Of a DNA stretch of 64,000 nucleotides, positions 50,909 to 62,053 are shown in pieces. This stretch comes from Streptomyces sp. NBC_01304 (GTDB lineage: Bacteria; Actinomycetota; Actinomycetes; Streptomycetales; Streptomycetaceae). The notes beneath the pieces are model-generated. The model searched no databases. It saw nothing but the letters and a program-made list of their open reading frames with translations, and had not been told where the DNA came from. The DNA lies in assembly GCF_035975855.1 (NCBI RefSeq), contig NZ_CP109055.1, positions 7,874,001 through 7,938,000 on the forward strand, read 5' to 3'. The position numbers and the translations under genes were made by a program. Position 1 is the first letter of the stretch. Each line of letters begins with the position of its first letter.

Positions 50909-52702
50909 GAGCGCCTCGACCTCATCCGCGTAATCCTTCGCCACCACATTCCGCTTGAGCTTCAGAGACGGTGTGAGGTGGCCGGACTCCTCCGTGAACT
51001 GCGAGGCCAGGATGCGGAATTTGCGTACCGACTCCGCCTTGGACACCGCGGCGTTCCCGTCGTCGATCGCGCTCTGGACGGTGGCAAGCAGCTCCGGGTC
51101 GTCGCGCAGCTCGACCGCCGTGGTCCCCGACTTGCCGTGCTCGGCGGCCCAGCGCTCCAGGAACTCCTCGTCCAGGGTGACCAGGGCGCCGACGAACGGC
51201 CGTCCGTCGCCGACCACCATGCACTCGGCGACCAGCGCGTGCGCGCGGATGCGGTCCTCGATCACCGCGGGGGCGACGTTCTTGCCGCCGGCGGTGACGA
51301 TGATCTCCTTCTTGCGGCCGGTGATCGCGAGGTAGCCGTCCTCGTCGAGCGTGCCGATGTCCCCGGTGTGGAACCAGCCGTCGGCCAGCGCTTCCGCCGT
51401 CGCCGCCTCGTTGTTCCAGTAGCCCTTGAACAGGTGCTCGCCGTGCAGCAGCACCTCGCCGTCGTCGGCGATCCGCACCACGGAGCCGGGCAGCGGCTGC
51501 CCGACCGTGCCGATCTTCTGCCGGTCCCACGGGTTGAACGCCGTGGCCGCACAGGACTCGGTCAGGCCGTAGCCCTCCAGGACGGTGAAGCCGATGCCGC
51601 GGAAGAAGTGCCCGAGCCGCTCACCCAGCGGCGCACCACCGGAGATCGCGTACTCGCCACGGCCGCCGAGCACCGCGCGCAGCTTGCTGTAGACGAGCTT
51701 GTCGAACGTCTTGTACTTGAGCTTCAGGCCGAAGGACGGGCCCGAGGGGGTGTCGAGCGCGCGGCTGTACGCGATCGCCGTGTCCGCCGCCTTGTCGAAG
51801 ATCTTGCCCTTGCCGTCGGCCTGCGCCTTGGCGCGCGCCGAGTTGTAGACCTTCTCGAAGACGCGCGGCACACCGAGGATCAACGTCGGCCGGAAGGAGG
51901 CCAGTTCATCGGTGAGGTTCTTGATGTCCGGTACGTGCCCGAGCTTGATCGGCGCCATCATCGGAGCCACCTGCACCAGGCGGCCGAAGACGTGCGCGAG
52001 CGGCAGGAAGAGCAGCACCGAGCACTCGCCAGTACGGAACAGCGGGCGCAGGCGCTCCACGATGTTGCCGCACTCCGCGAAGAAGCTGCGGTGGGTCAGC
52101 ACACAGCCCTTGGGGCGGCCCGTGGTGCCCGAGGTGTAGACGATCGTCGCCGGGTCGTCGGCCTTCGCGAGGGAGCCGCGCTCCTCGACCGTCTCGTCGC
52201 CGACGTCCGCGCCGAGGCGCCGCAGCTCCTCGATCGCGCCGGGGCCGTCGTGCGTCTCGATCTGCCAGACGTTCTTCAGTGCGGGCAGCCGGTCGTGCAC
52301 CGAGGCGACCGCCGCGGCGTGCGCGTCCAGCTCCACCAGGCAGGCCACCGCGCCCGAGTCGCCGAGGATCCACTGGACCTGCTCCGCCGAGCTGGTCTCG
52401 TACACCGGAACCGTGACCGCGCCCGCACTCCAGATCGCGAAGTCGAGCAGCGTCCACTCGTAGCGGGTGCGGGACATCAGGCCGATCCGGTCGCCCGGCT
52501 GGACACCGGAGGCGATCAGGCCCTTGGCCGCGGCATGCACCTCGGCGAGGAAGGCCTTGGCGGAGACGTCCTGCCAAGTGCCGTTCACCTTGCGGCCGAT
52601 CACGGCCACTTCCGGGTGGTGCGCGGCATTGCGGCGGACGATGTCGGTCAGATTGCCGTCCGCGGGGACCTCGTACAGGGCCGGAAGGCTGAACTCGCGC
52701 AA
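50897..52702 (-). CDS. Long-chain fatty acid-CoA ligase (FadD15-like)
   Basis: 601 residues, TTG start with AGGAG eight bases upstream. AMP-binding motif IVYTSGTTGRPKGCVLTH (about 188), VLEGYGLTESCA, the hinge GDIGTLDEDGYLAITGRKKEIIVTAGGKNVAP and the late Lys in LTPSLKLKRNVVAKDY. It activates long fatty acids to acyl-CoA via acyl-adenylate. I recall this synteny next to the GT4 gene in Streptomyces. Confidence 0.94.
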   Translation of the reverse strand: MREFSLPALYEVPADGNLTDIVRRNAAHHPEVAVIGRKVNGTWQDVSAKAFLAEVHAAAKGLIASGVQPGDRIGLMSRTRYEWTLLDFAIWSAGAVTVPVYETSSAEQVQWILGDSGAVACLVELDAHAAAVASVHDRLPALKNVWQIETHDGPGAIEELRRLGADVGDETVEERGSLAKADDPATIVYTSGTTGRPKGCVLTHRSFFAECGNIVERLRPLFRTGECSVLLFLPLAHVFGRLVQVAPMMAPIKLGHVPDIKNLTDELASFRPTLILGVPRVFEKVYNSARAKAQADGKGKIFDKAADTAIAYSRALDTPSGPSFGLKLKYKTFDKLVYSKLRAVLGGRGEYAISGGAPLGERLGHFFRGIGFTVLEGYGLTESCAATAFNPWDRQKIGTVGQPLPGSVVRIADDGEVLLHGEHLFKGYWNNEAATAEALADGWFHTGDIGTLDEDGYLAITGRKKEIIVTAGGKNVAPAVIEDRIRAHALVAECMVVGDGRPFVGALVTLDEEFLERWAAEHGKSGTTAVELRDDPELLATVQSAIDDGNAAVSKAESVRKFRILASQFTEESGHLTPSLKLKRNVVAKDYADEVEALYRG

Positions 52703-53072
52703 GACTGCTGCTCCTCATAGGGCGCCGGCGCCACGACTCTGTGTGATGCGACGGTGCGGTCCAAGATCGGGCAGGTACTCAGGCTCCCTGAACCGCTTCC
52801 CGAAACAGGGCTGAGCACTATGGACTGCTCGGACGTTACCCACCGGTACTGCTTCTTCGATAGGGGGGCCGGGCCAGATGTTCGCTGCGTCACACGTCAA
52901 GAACGGGAGGGGTGGCCCGAAGGGCCTTCGATTGAGGGCGGTGGCGGGAGACGGGCGGGCGTTGCTTCACGCACAGTAATCCACGCTTTGGGCGACTCGG
53001 AAGTAACCGCAGGTCCGGCAGGATCTGGCCGCGATCTACCCACTTTGCGCAGGGCGTCCTAGGGTGATCGCC
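52703..53072. other. 370-bp divergent intergenic region
   Basis: Between the acyl-CoA ligase and phosphoesterase starts. It holds a perfect GGCGCCGGCGCC palindrome at 52721-52732 and two AT-richer spots (52820-52860, 52975-53000) where promoters may lie. I see no convincing gene, terminator or structured RNA. Confidence 0.5.
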
Positions 53073-53840
53073 ATGCGGGTTCATGTGGTCAGCGACGTGC
53101 ACGGCAATACGGAGGGTCTCGCCCGGGCGGGCGAGGGCGCCGACGCGCTGATCTGCCTCGGTGACCTGGTGCTCTTCCTCGACTACGCGGACCACTCGCG
53201 CGGCATCTTCCCGGACCTGTTCGGGACGGAGAACGCCTCGAAGATCGTCGAGCTGCGCACCGCACGCCGCTACGAGGAGGCGCGGACCTTCGGCGCCTCG
53301 CTCTGGGCCGGTGTCGGCATGGACCGGGGCGCCGCGATCGAGAAGGCCGTGCGCAAGCAATACGCCGAGCTGTTCGCCGCCTTCCCGACACCGACGTACG
53401 CCACCTACGGCAATGTCGACATCCCGGCCCTGTGGGCGGAGTACGCGGGAGAGGGCACCACCGTCCTGGACGGCGAGCGCGCCGAGATCGGCGGCCTCGT
53501 CTTCGGCTTCGTCGGTGGCGGGCTCAAGTCGCCCATGAATACGCCGTATGAAATCTCGGACGAGGAGTACGCCGCCAAGATCGAGGCCATCGGCGAGGTC
53601 GACGTGCTCTGCTCGCACATCCCGCCGGAGGTCCCGGAGCTGGTCTACGACACGGTCGCGCGCCGCTTCGAGCGCGGCAGCCGCGCGCTCCTGGAGGCGA
53701 TACGCCGCACCCGGCCGCGTTACTCGCTCTTCGGCCATGTCCACCAGCCGCTGGCGGCCCGCATGCGCATCGGCGCCACGGAATGCGTGAATGTCGGGCA
53801 CTTCGCCGGTACGTCCAGGCCTTGGGCCCTGGAGTGGTAG
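53073..53840 (+). CDS. Calcineurin-like metallophosphoesterase
   Basis: 255 residues from ATG 53073; a GTG at 53064 is in frame. All metal motifs are present: VHVVSDVHGNTEG (about 5-13), LICLGDLVLFLDYAD, TYGNVDIPAL and LFGHVHQPLAARM, so a dinuclear-metal phosphodiesterase or phosphatase is expected. A ~70-residue helical insertion between the second and third motifs distinguishes it from small YfcE-type enzymes. Substrate unknown. Confidence 0.9.
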   Translation: MRVHVVSDVHGNTEGLARAGEGADALICLGDLVLFLDYADHSRGIFPDLFGTENASKIVELRTARRYEEARTFGASLWAGVGMDRGAAIEKAVRKQYAELFAAFPTPTYATYGNVDIPALWAEYAGEGTTVLDGERAEIGGLVFGFVGGGLKSPMNTPYEISDEEYAAKIEAIGEVDVLCSHIPPEVPELVYDTVARRFERGSRALLEAIRRTRPRYSLFGHVHQPLAARMRIGATECVNVGHFAGTSRPWALEW

Positions 53841-53923
53841 CGACCTGACGCGCGGTAGCCTTCCAGCGGCGGTCCTACGCCACAGTCACCCCCCGACCGG
53901 TCTGTACTGGAGGAGCCACGGCG

Positions 53924-54394
53924 ATGGCGGAACACACCAGCTCGAGCATCACGATCGAGGCGGCGCCGGCCGATGTCATGGGGGTGATCGCCGACTTCGC
54001 CCGCTACCCGGACTGGACCGGCGAGGTGAAGGAGGCCGAGGTCCTGGCCACCGACTCCCAGGGCCGCGCCGAGCAGGTCAGGCTCGTCATGGACGCGGGC
54101 GCGATCAAGGACGACCAGACCCTCGGGTACACCTGGACCGGCGACAACGAGGTCAGCTGGACCCTGGTCAAGTCCCAGATGCTGCGCGCCCTCGACGGCT
54201 CGTACCTGCTCGCGCCCAAGGGCGGCGGCACCGAGGTCACGTACCGCCTGACCGTCGACGTCAAGATCCCGATGCTCGGCATGATCAAGCGCAAGGCCGA
54301 GAAGGTCATCATCGACCGCGCCCTGGCCGGCCTGAAGAAGCGCGTCGAGTCCGGCCCGAAGGACTCCGCGGCCGGGCCCGAGAAGACCCTCTAG
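53924..54394 (+). CDS. SRPBCC (START-like, polyketide-cyclase/dehydrase type) protein
   Basis: 156 residues, ATG after GGAGCC. The helix-grip fold is recognised by SSITIEAAPADVMGVIADFARYPDWTGEVKEAEVL, TWTGDNEVSWTLVKSQMLRALDGSYLLAPKGGGTEVTYRL and a C-terminal amphipathic helix MIKRKAEKVIIDRALAGLKKRVE. Such proteins bind hydrophobic ligands. It precedes the ArsA-like gene by 13 bp, so the two are probably co-expressed. Confidence 0.88.
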   Translation: MAEHTSSSITIEAAPADVMGVIADFARYPDWTGEVKEAEVLATDSQGRAEQVRLVMDAGAIKDDQTLGYTWTGDNEVSWTLVKSQMLRALDGSYLLAPKGGGTEVTYRLTVDVKIPMLGMIKRKAEKVIIDRALAGLKKRVESGPKDSAAGPEKTL

Positions 54395-54407
54395 GCGCAG
54401 ACCCTTC

Positions 54408-55541
54408 ATGCGTACGCTCCTCGTCACCGGGCCGGGCGGCTCCGGCCGCACCACCGTGGCCGCCGCCACCGCCCTCGCCGCGGTCCGCGCCGGGCGCAGC
54501 ACGCTGCTGCTCTCCGCGGACCCGGCCCTGGACGCCGTCCTCGGCGCGGTCCCGGCCGGGCTCACCGTCCGTCGGGTCGACCCGGCGGCGCACTTCCGGG
54601 ACGAGCTGCTCGCCCTGCAGGAACGTGCCTCCACCGCCCTCGACCTGTTCGGCGCCCAGCGCCTGGACGGCGAGGAGCTCACCGAACTGCCCGGCGCCGA
54701 ACAACTGGCCCTCCTCAAGGCACTGCGGGACACGGCCGGCCACGACCTCGTGGTCGTCGACCTCCCGCCCGCCCCACAGGCCCTGGCCCTCCTCGCCCTC
54801 CCCGAGCAACTGCGCCGCTACGTCCGCCGCCTGCTCCCGCCCGAGCGCCAGGCCGCCCGTGCGCTGCGCCCGATGCTGGCCCAGCTCGCCGGGGTCCCGA
54901 TGCCCGCGCAGTGGCTGTACGAGAGTGCCGTGCACTGGGACGAGCACCTGGCCGCCGTCCAGGCCGTGATCGAGGCCGACAGCACCGTCGTACGCCTGGT
55001 CGCCGAGCCGGGACCGGCGGGCGCCGACGCCGTCCGCAGCGCCGTCACCGGCCTTGCCCTGCAGGGCCTCCGCCTGGAGTCCCTGACCGCGAACCGGGTG
55101 CTGCCGGGCGACTCGGCCGACCCCTGGCTCACCACGCTCGCCGCCCAGCAGGGCAAGGCCCTGGGGGAGTGGGCCGCGGCGGGTACGTACGACATCCACG
55201 AGGTCCGGCACCTCGGGCGCGACCCGCGCGGTGCGGACGATCTGGCGGAGCTCGCGGTCGCCGAACCGGGCGCCGGGCGGGCCGTGCGGTGGCCCGTCGA
55301 GGACCGCCTCGCCGAGGACGGCGTGCTGGTCTGGCACATTCCGCTGCCGGGGGCCGTACGCGAAGAGCTGGACCTGATCCGGCGGGACGACGAACTGGTC
55401 GTCGCGGCGGGCAAGTTCAGGCGCATCGTGCCGCTGCCCTCGGCGCTGCGGCGCTGCACGGTGGCGGGGGCGGGGCTGAAGGAGGGCGAGCTGCGCGTCA
55501 GGTTCGCGCCGGATCCCGGGCTGTGGCCGAAGTCCGTGTGA
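54408..55541 (+). CDS. ArsA/Get3-like ATPase homologue with altered P-loop
   Basis: 377 residues. The overall order is that of ArsA-family proteins: N-terminal P-loop region, LLLSADPALDAVLGAVP, a helical lid region, DLVVVDLPPAPQALALL (switch II), and a C-terminal beta domain. The deviant Walker A (normally GKGGVGKS/T) reads GPGGSGRTT: the signature Lys is Pro and the P-loop Lys is Arg, so ATP hydrolysis may be weak or lost. It follows the SRPBCC gene; a membrane-protein or lipid-handling role is speculative. Confidence 0.82.
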   Translation: MRTLLVTGPGGSGRTTVAAATALAAVRAGRSTLLLSADPALDAVLGAVPAGLTVRRVDPAAHFRDELLALQERASTALDLFGAQRLDGEELTELPGAEQLALLKALRDTAGHDLVVVDLPPAPQALALLALPEQLRRYVRRLLPPERQAARALRPMLAQLAGVPMPAQWLYESAVHWDEHLAAVQAVIEADSTVVRLVAEPGPAGADAVRSAVTGLALQGLRLESLTANRVLPGDSADPWLTTLAAQQGKALGEWAAAGTYDIHEVRHLGRDPRGADDLAELAVAEPGAGRAVRWPVEDRLAEDGVLVWHIPLPGAVREELDLIRRDDELVVAAGKFRRIVPLPSALRRCTVAGAGLKEGELRVRFAPDPGLWPKSV

Positions 55542-55555
55542 CGGGCGGGGCCGAA

Positions 55556-55618
55556 TCCAACCCGTGCGGCGTTTGAGGTCTGGGGGCCAGAGGGCCAGGG
55601 GGACCGGGGCTGCGCCCC
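55556..55618 (+). repeat. GC-rich interspersed element, diverged copy
   Basis: CCAACCCGTGCGGCGTTTGA then GGGGGCC, GGACCGGGGCTGCGCCCC. Same module order as the copies at 11054 and 62802, with substitutions. Lies between the ArsA-like and DUF5304 genes. Confidence 0.65.
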
Positions 55619-55739
55619 ATGACCTCGCGGTCGGTCGAGCCGCATGCCGACGCGAGCCCACACAGTGAATCCCGTACCGCCGTTCGGGTACCGTCGTAGG
55701 TACACCTACACACCGCGCCAGCACTCCGCAGGAGCCCCC

Positions 55740-56195
55740 ATGAGCGACACCGAGCGCCCCGAGCGCCCCGAGCCCGAGGCCCCCAAGGCCACGGACTCCG
55801 ACGCCTGGGAGAAAGCCTGCGCCGAGGACCTCGCCGCGGAGCAGGCCCGCCGCCGGGCCGAGTACGGCACGCCGCCCGGCAGCGCCGCCGAGGAACTGCG
55901 CAAACTGATGGACGCCGTCGCCGACAAGCTGTCCGGGCTGAACACGCCGCTCGCGGGCATGGCCGCCCAGGGCGCCGTCAACCAGCTGATCAACCAGGCG
56001 AAGTCCGCCGTCGAGCCGGTCATCCAGCGCAACCCCGAGGTCTTCGACCACCTCGCCAACGCCGGCTCCGAACTGCTCGCCGCCTACCGCTCGGTGGTCC
56101 AGGGCCACGAGCAGCGCTGGACGAACGGCGAGCAGAAGCCGAAGGACGACAAGGGCGAAGGCCCCGGCAGCGGCGAGCACATCGACCTGGACTGA
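55740..56195 (+). CDS. DUF5304 protein
   Basis: 151 residues, ATG after GCAGGAGCC. An acidic Pro/Glu-rich N-terminus (TERPERPEPEAPKATDSD), a conserved helical core (EEELRKLMDAVADKLSGLN-type and GAVNQLINQAKSAVEPVIQRNPEVFDHLANAGSELLAAYRSVVQGHE) and a disordered tail. This is the Streptomyces DUF5304 family; no function is known. Its place just before glkA is, as I recall, conserved. Confidence 0.85.
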   Translation: MSDTERPERPEPEAPKATDSDAWEKACAEDLAAEQARRRAEYGTPPGSAAEELRKLMDAVADKLSGLNTPLAGMAAQGAVNQLINQAKSAVEPVIQRNPEVFDHLANAGSELLAAYRSVVQGHEQRWTNGEQKPKDDKGEGPGSGEHIDLD

Positions 56196-56250
56196 CGCCC
56201 CCCTCGGTTAGGCTGGGCGGCAGCGGGGCTCGACCGAAACTGAGGGACAC

Positions 56251-57204
56251 ATGGGACTCACCATCGGCGTCGACATCGGCGGCACCAAGATTGCGGCCGG
56301 CGTGGTCGACGAGGAAGGCGCCATCCTCTCCACCCACAAGGTGCCGACCCCCCACACGCCCGATGGCATCGTCGATGCCATCGCGACGGCCGTCGATGGC
56401 GCCCGGGTGGGACACGAGATCGTCGGCGTGGGCATCGGAGCGGCCGGTTACGTCAACCGCCAGCGCTCCAAGGTCTACTTCGCGCCGAACATCGACTGGC
56501 GGCAGGAGCCGCTGAAGGAAAAGGTCGAAAAGCGCGTGGGCCTGCCGGTCGTCGTCGAGAACGACGCGAACGCGGCCGCCTGGGGCGAGTACAGGTTCGG
56601 CGCCGGCAAGGGCCATCGCAACGTCATCTGCATCACGCTCGGCACCGGCCTCGGCGGCGGCATCATCATCGGGAACAAGCTGCGCCGCGGACACTTCGGC
56701 GTGGCCGCCGAGTTCGGGCACATCCGGATGGTCCCGGACGGCCTGCTGTGCGGCTGCGGCAGCCAGGGCTGCTGGGAGCAGTACGCCTCCGGCTCCGCCC
56801 TCGTGCGCTACGCCAAGCAGCGCGCCAACGCGACGCCGGAGAACGCCGAGATCCTGCTCGGCTACGGCGACGGCACCCCGGACGGCATCGAGGGCAAGCA
56901 CATCTCGATGGCCGCCCGCCAGGGCGACCCGGTCGCCGTGGACTCCTACCGCGAGCTGGCCCGTTGGGCCGGTGCCGGCCTCGCCGACCTGGCCTCGCTC
57001 TTCGACCCGTCGGCGTTCATCGTCGGCGGCGGCCTCTCGGACGAGGGCGAGCTGGTCCTCGACCCCATCCGCAAGTCGTACAAGCGCTGGCTGGTGGGCG
57101 GGAACTGGCGCCCGGTGGCCGATGTGATCGCCGCCCAGCTGGGAAACAAGGCGGGGCTGGTCGGAGCGGCCGACCTGGCGCGCCAGCCCGACCCGCCGAT
57201 GTAG
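56251..57204 (+). CDS. glkA: ROK-family glucokinase
   Basis: 317 residues, ATG after GAGGG. Phosphate-binding loop GVDIGGTKIAAGVV, the catalytic VVVENDANAAAWGEYRFG, LGTGLGGGIIIGN, and the ROK zinc motif CGCGSQGCWEQYASG (about 167). GlkA phosphorylates glucose and in Streptomyces is also required for carbon catabolite repression. No DNA-binding domain. It is upstream of the EEP-fold gene on the same strand. Confidence 0.96.
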   Translation: MGLTIGVDIGGTKIAAGVVDEEGAILSTHKVPTPHTPDGIVDAIATAVDGARVGHEIVGVGIGAAGYVNRQRSKVYFAPNIDWRQEPLKEKVEKRVGLPVVVENDANAAAWGEYRFGAGKGHRNVICITLGTGLGGGIIIGNKLRRGHFGVAAEFGHIRMVPDGLLCGCGSQGCWEQYASGSALVRYAKQRANATPENAEILLGYGDGTPDGIEGKHISMAARQGDPVAVDSYRELARWAGAGLADLASLFDPSAFIVGGGLSDEGELVLDPIRKSYKRWLVGGNWRPVADVIAAQLGNKAGLVGAADLARQPDPPM

Positions 57205-57278
57205 CACTTCCGTACGTCGCGCATCGCGCCCGCCGCGCCCCCTCGGGGGACGGCGGGCGCTGCCGTATCTTGATCGTC

Positions 57279-58034
57279 ATGGCGATGGACACGCTTCCCA
57301 ACTCCCGCACGGAGCCGGACGGTTCGGCCGTGATCCGGGTCCTCAGCTACAACATCCGCTCCATGCGCGACGACACCGACGCGCTGGCCCGCGTGATCAC
57401 CGCGTGCGCCCCCGACCTGGTGCTCATCCAGGAGGCACCGCGCTTCTTCCGCTGGCGCAAGAAGCTGGCGAGGCTGGCCGCCGCCTCGGATCTGGTGATC
57501 CTGTCGGGCGGCGGGACCGCTTCGGGGCCCGCGCTGCTCTGCTCGCTGCGGGCCACCGTCGAGCGTACGGAGGACGTCCTGCTGCCGCTGACCCCCGGCC
57601 TTCACCGGCGGGGCTTCGCGACCGCGGTGGTGCGCTTCGGCGGGGCCCGGCTCGGCGTCCTCAGCTGCCACTTGAGCCTGCAGGCGGCCGAGCGGTACGA
57701 GCAGGGCGGGATGCTCCTTGACCGGCTCGCGGGAATGGGCGTGGAGCACGCGGTCGGCGGCGGCGACCTGAACGACAACCCGGGCGGGCGGACCTTCCGG
57801 CTGCTCGCGAAGAACCTCCAGGACTGCTGGGCGGCCAAGCCGTGGGGCGGCGAGTACACCTCGGTGCCCGAGAACCCCTACCAGCGCATCGACGCTCTGT
57901 TCGCGACCTCCGGGATCGAAGTCCTGGGCTGCGGCGTCCCGATGAACCATCCCGGCGTGGTGGACGCGGACCTGAGGGCGGCCACGGATCACCTTCCGCT
58001 CCTTGCCGCCCTCAGGGTGCCTGCCGCCGGCTGA
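57279..58034 (+). CDS. Endonuclease/exonuclease/phosphatase-fold protein
   Basis: 251 residues from ATG 57279; ATG 57285 is also possible. EEP-fold motifs in order: VLSYNIRSMRDD, PDLVLIQEAPRFF, LGVLSCHLSLQ, GGGDLNDNPGGR and the closing ATDHLPLLAAL, with the catalytic His and Asp/Asn residues retained. It may be a nuclease, sphingomyelinase-like enzyme or inositol-phosphatase. It lies 74 bp after glkA and ends 25 bp before the convergent geosmin gene. Confidence 0.88.
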   Translation: MAMDTLPNSRTEPDGSAVIRVLSYNIRSMRDDTDALARVITACAPDLVLIQEAPRFFRWRKKLARLAAASDLVILSGGGTASGPALLCSLRATVERTEDVLLPLTPGLHRRGFATAVVRFGGARLGVLSCHLSLQAAERYEQGGMLLDRLAGMGVEHAVGGGDLNDNPGGRTFRLLAKNLQDCWAAKPWGGEYTSVPENPYQRIDALFATSGIEVLGCGVPMNHPGVVDADLRAATDHLPLLAALRVPAAG

Positions 58035-58059
58035 GCCTGCCGCCCGGCCGAGCTTGCCG

Positions 58060-60300
<2,241 letters not shown>

Positions 60301-60406
60301 TCATGTACGGGCGAGCACTACCCGTCGCCCGTACGGCCCACCCCACCCGGCCCTGGGTCGAAGCAACTCGGTCAACTCCGATCAAGAGCGGCCGGTTCGC
60401 GGTCGG

Positions 60407-61069
60407 TCAGACCACCGCGCCGCGCCCCGGGTCGTCGTCGTCCTCGTCGTCTCCCTGCATCCGCATGACCAGCGTCGCGAAGCCGCCGACGAAGCCGCCG
60501 ATGCCGAGCGTGGTCAGCCACCAGGTCATCTCCCAGCCGAGCAGCACGGCCAGCAGGAGCAGCAGCGGGCCGCCGATGACCGCGAGCCAGGCGAACCTGG
60601 CCGTGGCGTCGGTGGGCGGCAGCGGGGGCGGCTCCGGCGGTACGAAGTGCCCCTCGTCGTCCGAGCCGAGGTCGTCGTCGGAGGCCTCGGGCGCCTCGTA
60701 GTCGCGCGGGCCGACGCCCGGCGCGAAGGTGATCGAGCCGGCCACCGGCTTGGAGGCGTCGTCGTCGGGGGCGGGCTCCGGCTCCGGGGCGTCGTTGACC
60801 GCTTCCTTCACGCCGTTGGCCTCGGCGACGAGTCCCGCCAGGTCCTCCACCGACTTGAAGGGCTTGGCGCCCGGCGGGTCCACGGGCTGCTCGCCGTACC
60901 CGGCGACGATCGCGGCCCAGGCCGCGTCCTCGTCGAGGGGCTTGCCGGGGCCCGGCTCGCCGGCGCGGCCCGTGTCGGCGCCCGCCGCGTCCGCCTCCGC
61001 GTCCCGGCTCTTGTCGCGGTCGGGCTCCTGCTCGGGCTCCTGCTGATCCTGCTGCCCCTGCTCAGTCAC
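60407..61069 (-). CDS. Acidic membrane protein of unknown function, 220 residues
   Basis: GTG start overlapping the esterase stop by 8 bp, with GAGGGGAC upstream. The N-terminal two thirds are hydrophilic and disordered (EQGQQDQQEPEQEPDRD, EPEPEPAPDDD), containing one conserved-looking block LDEDAAWAAIVAGYGEQPVDPPG. Two C-terminal transmembrane helices, FAWLAVIGGPLLLLLAVLLGW and LTTLGIGGFVGGFATLVM, end in a poly-Asp/Glu tail (DDEDDDD). I recall similar proteins next to this esterase gene in Streptomyces; function unknown. Confidence 0.8.
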   Translation of the reverse strand: MTEQGQQDQQEPEQEPDRDKSRDAEADAAGADTGRAGEPGPGKPLDEDAAWAAIVAGYGEQPVDPPGAKPFKSVEDLAGLVAEANGVKEAVNDAPEPEPAPDDDASKPVAGSITFAPGVGPRDYEAPEASDDDLGSDDEGHFVPPEPPPLPPTDATARFAWLAVIGGPLLLLLAVLLGWEMTWWLTTLGIGGFVGGFATLVMRMQGDDEDDDDPGRGAVV

Positions 61070-61862
61070 CGCTGGACGTCCCCTCTTTGCCGGTGCTTTC
61101 ACCGATGCCTTCGCCGACCTTGGCGAGCCGCCCGACGAAGGCGTGGCTCTCCTCGAAGATGCGGTCCGCGTCGTGGTCCAACGTCGCGACGTGGTAGCTC
61201 TGTTCCAGCAGGAGCTCGGTGACGTCCGTGGACGACACCCGGCTGAGGACACGGGCCGAGTCGGCGGGCGGCACCACATGGTCCTGGGGGCTGTGCAGGA
61301 GCAGCAACGGCTGGGTCACCTGCGGCAGTTCGGAGTCGACCAGCTGGAAGAACTTCCGCAGCGAGTGCGCGGCGTGCAGCGGCACCCGGTCGTAGCCGAT
61401 CTCGTCACTGCCCTCCTTGGCGATGTCGCTCGCGATGCCGCCGGTGGTGCGGACGAAGTGACGTGCGACCGGCAGGGCGTGCGCGGCGAGGCCGTGCACC
61501 TTGTTCCCCGGGTTCACAAGGACGAGGCCCTTTACGGCGTCCCCGTGCTTGGCGGCGAGCCGCAGGGCGAGCGCCCCGCCCATGGAGAGGCCGAAGACGA
61601 AGACCTGGGAGCAGCTGTCCAGGAGGGCGCGCAGCTCCCGGTCCACCTCCGCGTACCAGTCCTGCCAGGTCGTGACCTGCAGGTCCTGCCAGCGGGTGCC
61701 GTGCCCCGGCAGGAGCGGCAGGGAGACGGTGAGACCGCGGTCGGCCAGAAACTCCGCCCAGGGGCGCAGCGACTGCGGGGATCCGGTGAAGCCATGGCAG
61801 AGGAGGACGCCGACCTCGCCGCCCTCGTGGCGGTACGGCTCGGCTCCGGGGAGTACCGGCAC
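61062..61862 (-). CDS. Alpha/beta hydrolase, carboxylesterase (Est30-like)
   Basis: 266 residues, GTG start with GGAG upstream. Oxyanion region VLLCHGFTGSPQSLRPWAEFL, nucleophile elbow FGLSMGGALAL (Ser about 92), acid in LLLHSPQDHVVPP and catalytic His in SYHVATLDHD. The lid and triad match the small thermophilic-type carboxylesterases and monoacylglycerol lipases. It is divergent from the acyltransferase gene, so it may act in lipid turnover. Confidence 0.9.
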   Translation of the reverse strand: MPVLPGAEPYRHEGGEVGVLLCHGFTGSPQSLRPWAEFLADRGLTVSLPLLPGHGTRWQDLQVTTWQDWYAEVDRELRALLDSCSQVFVFGLSMGGALALRLAAKHGDAVKGLVLVNPGNKVHGLAAHALPVARHFVRTTGGIASDIAKEGSDEIGYDRVPLHAAHSLRKFFQLVDSELPQVTQPLLLLHSPQDHVVPPADSARVLSRVSSTDVTELLLEQSYHVATLDHDADRIFEESHAFVGRLAKVGEGIGESTGKEGTSSGD

Positions 61863-62053
61863 CTTCGGTCTCCTTCAAGGGGCTGGGACACGGGGCTCGG
61901 ACAGGGCTCGGGGCTCGGCCGAACGGGATGCGTTCACCGTACGCGACCGGACTGACACCGACCAGGGTCGTATGCCGCCGGTGCAGGGCGCCCGGAGAGA
62001 GCGCGCGCCCGGCACGGGTTAAGGTCTGTTCGACTGAAGAGAAAGGCACCGCG

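Noticed and set aside
52754..53062. 102-codon open frame in the ligase/phosphoesterase gap
   Set aside because: No ribosome site, poor composition and no recognisable motif; more likely promoter DNA.
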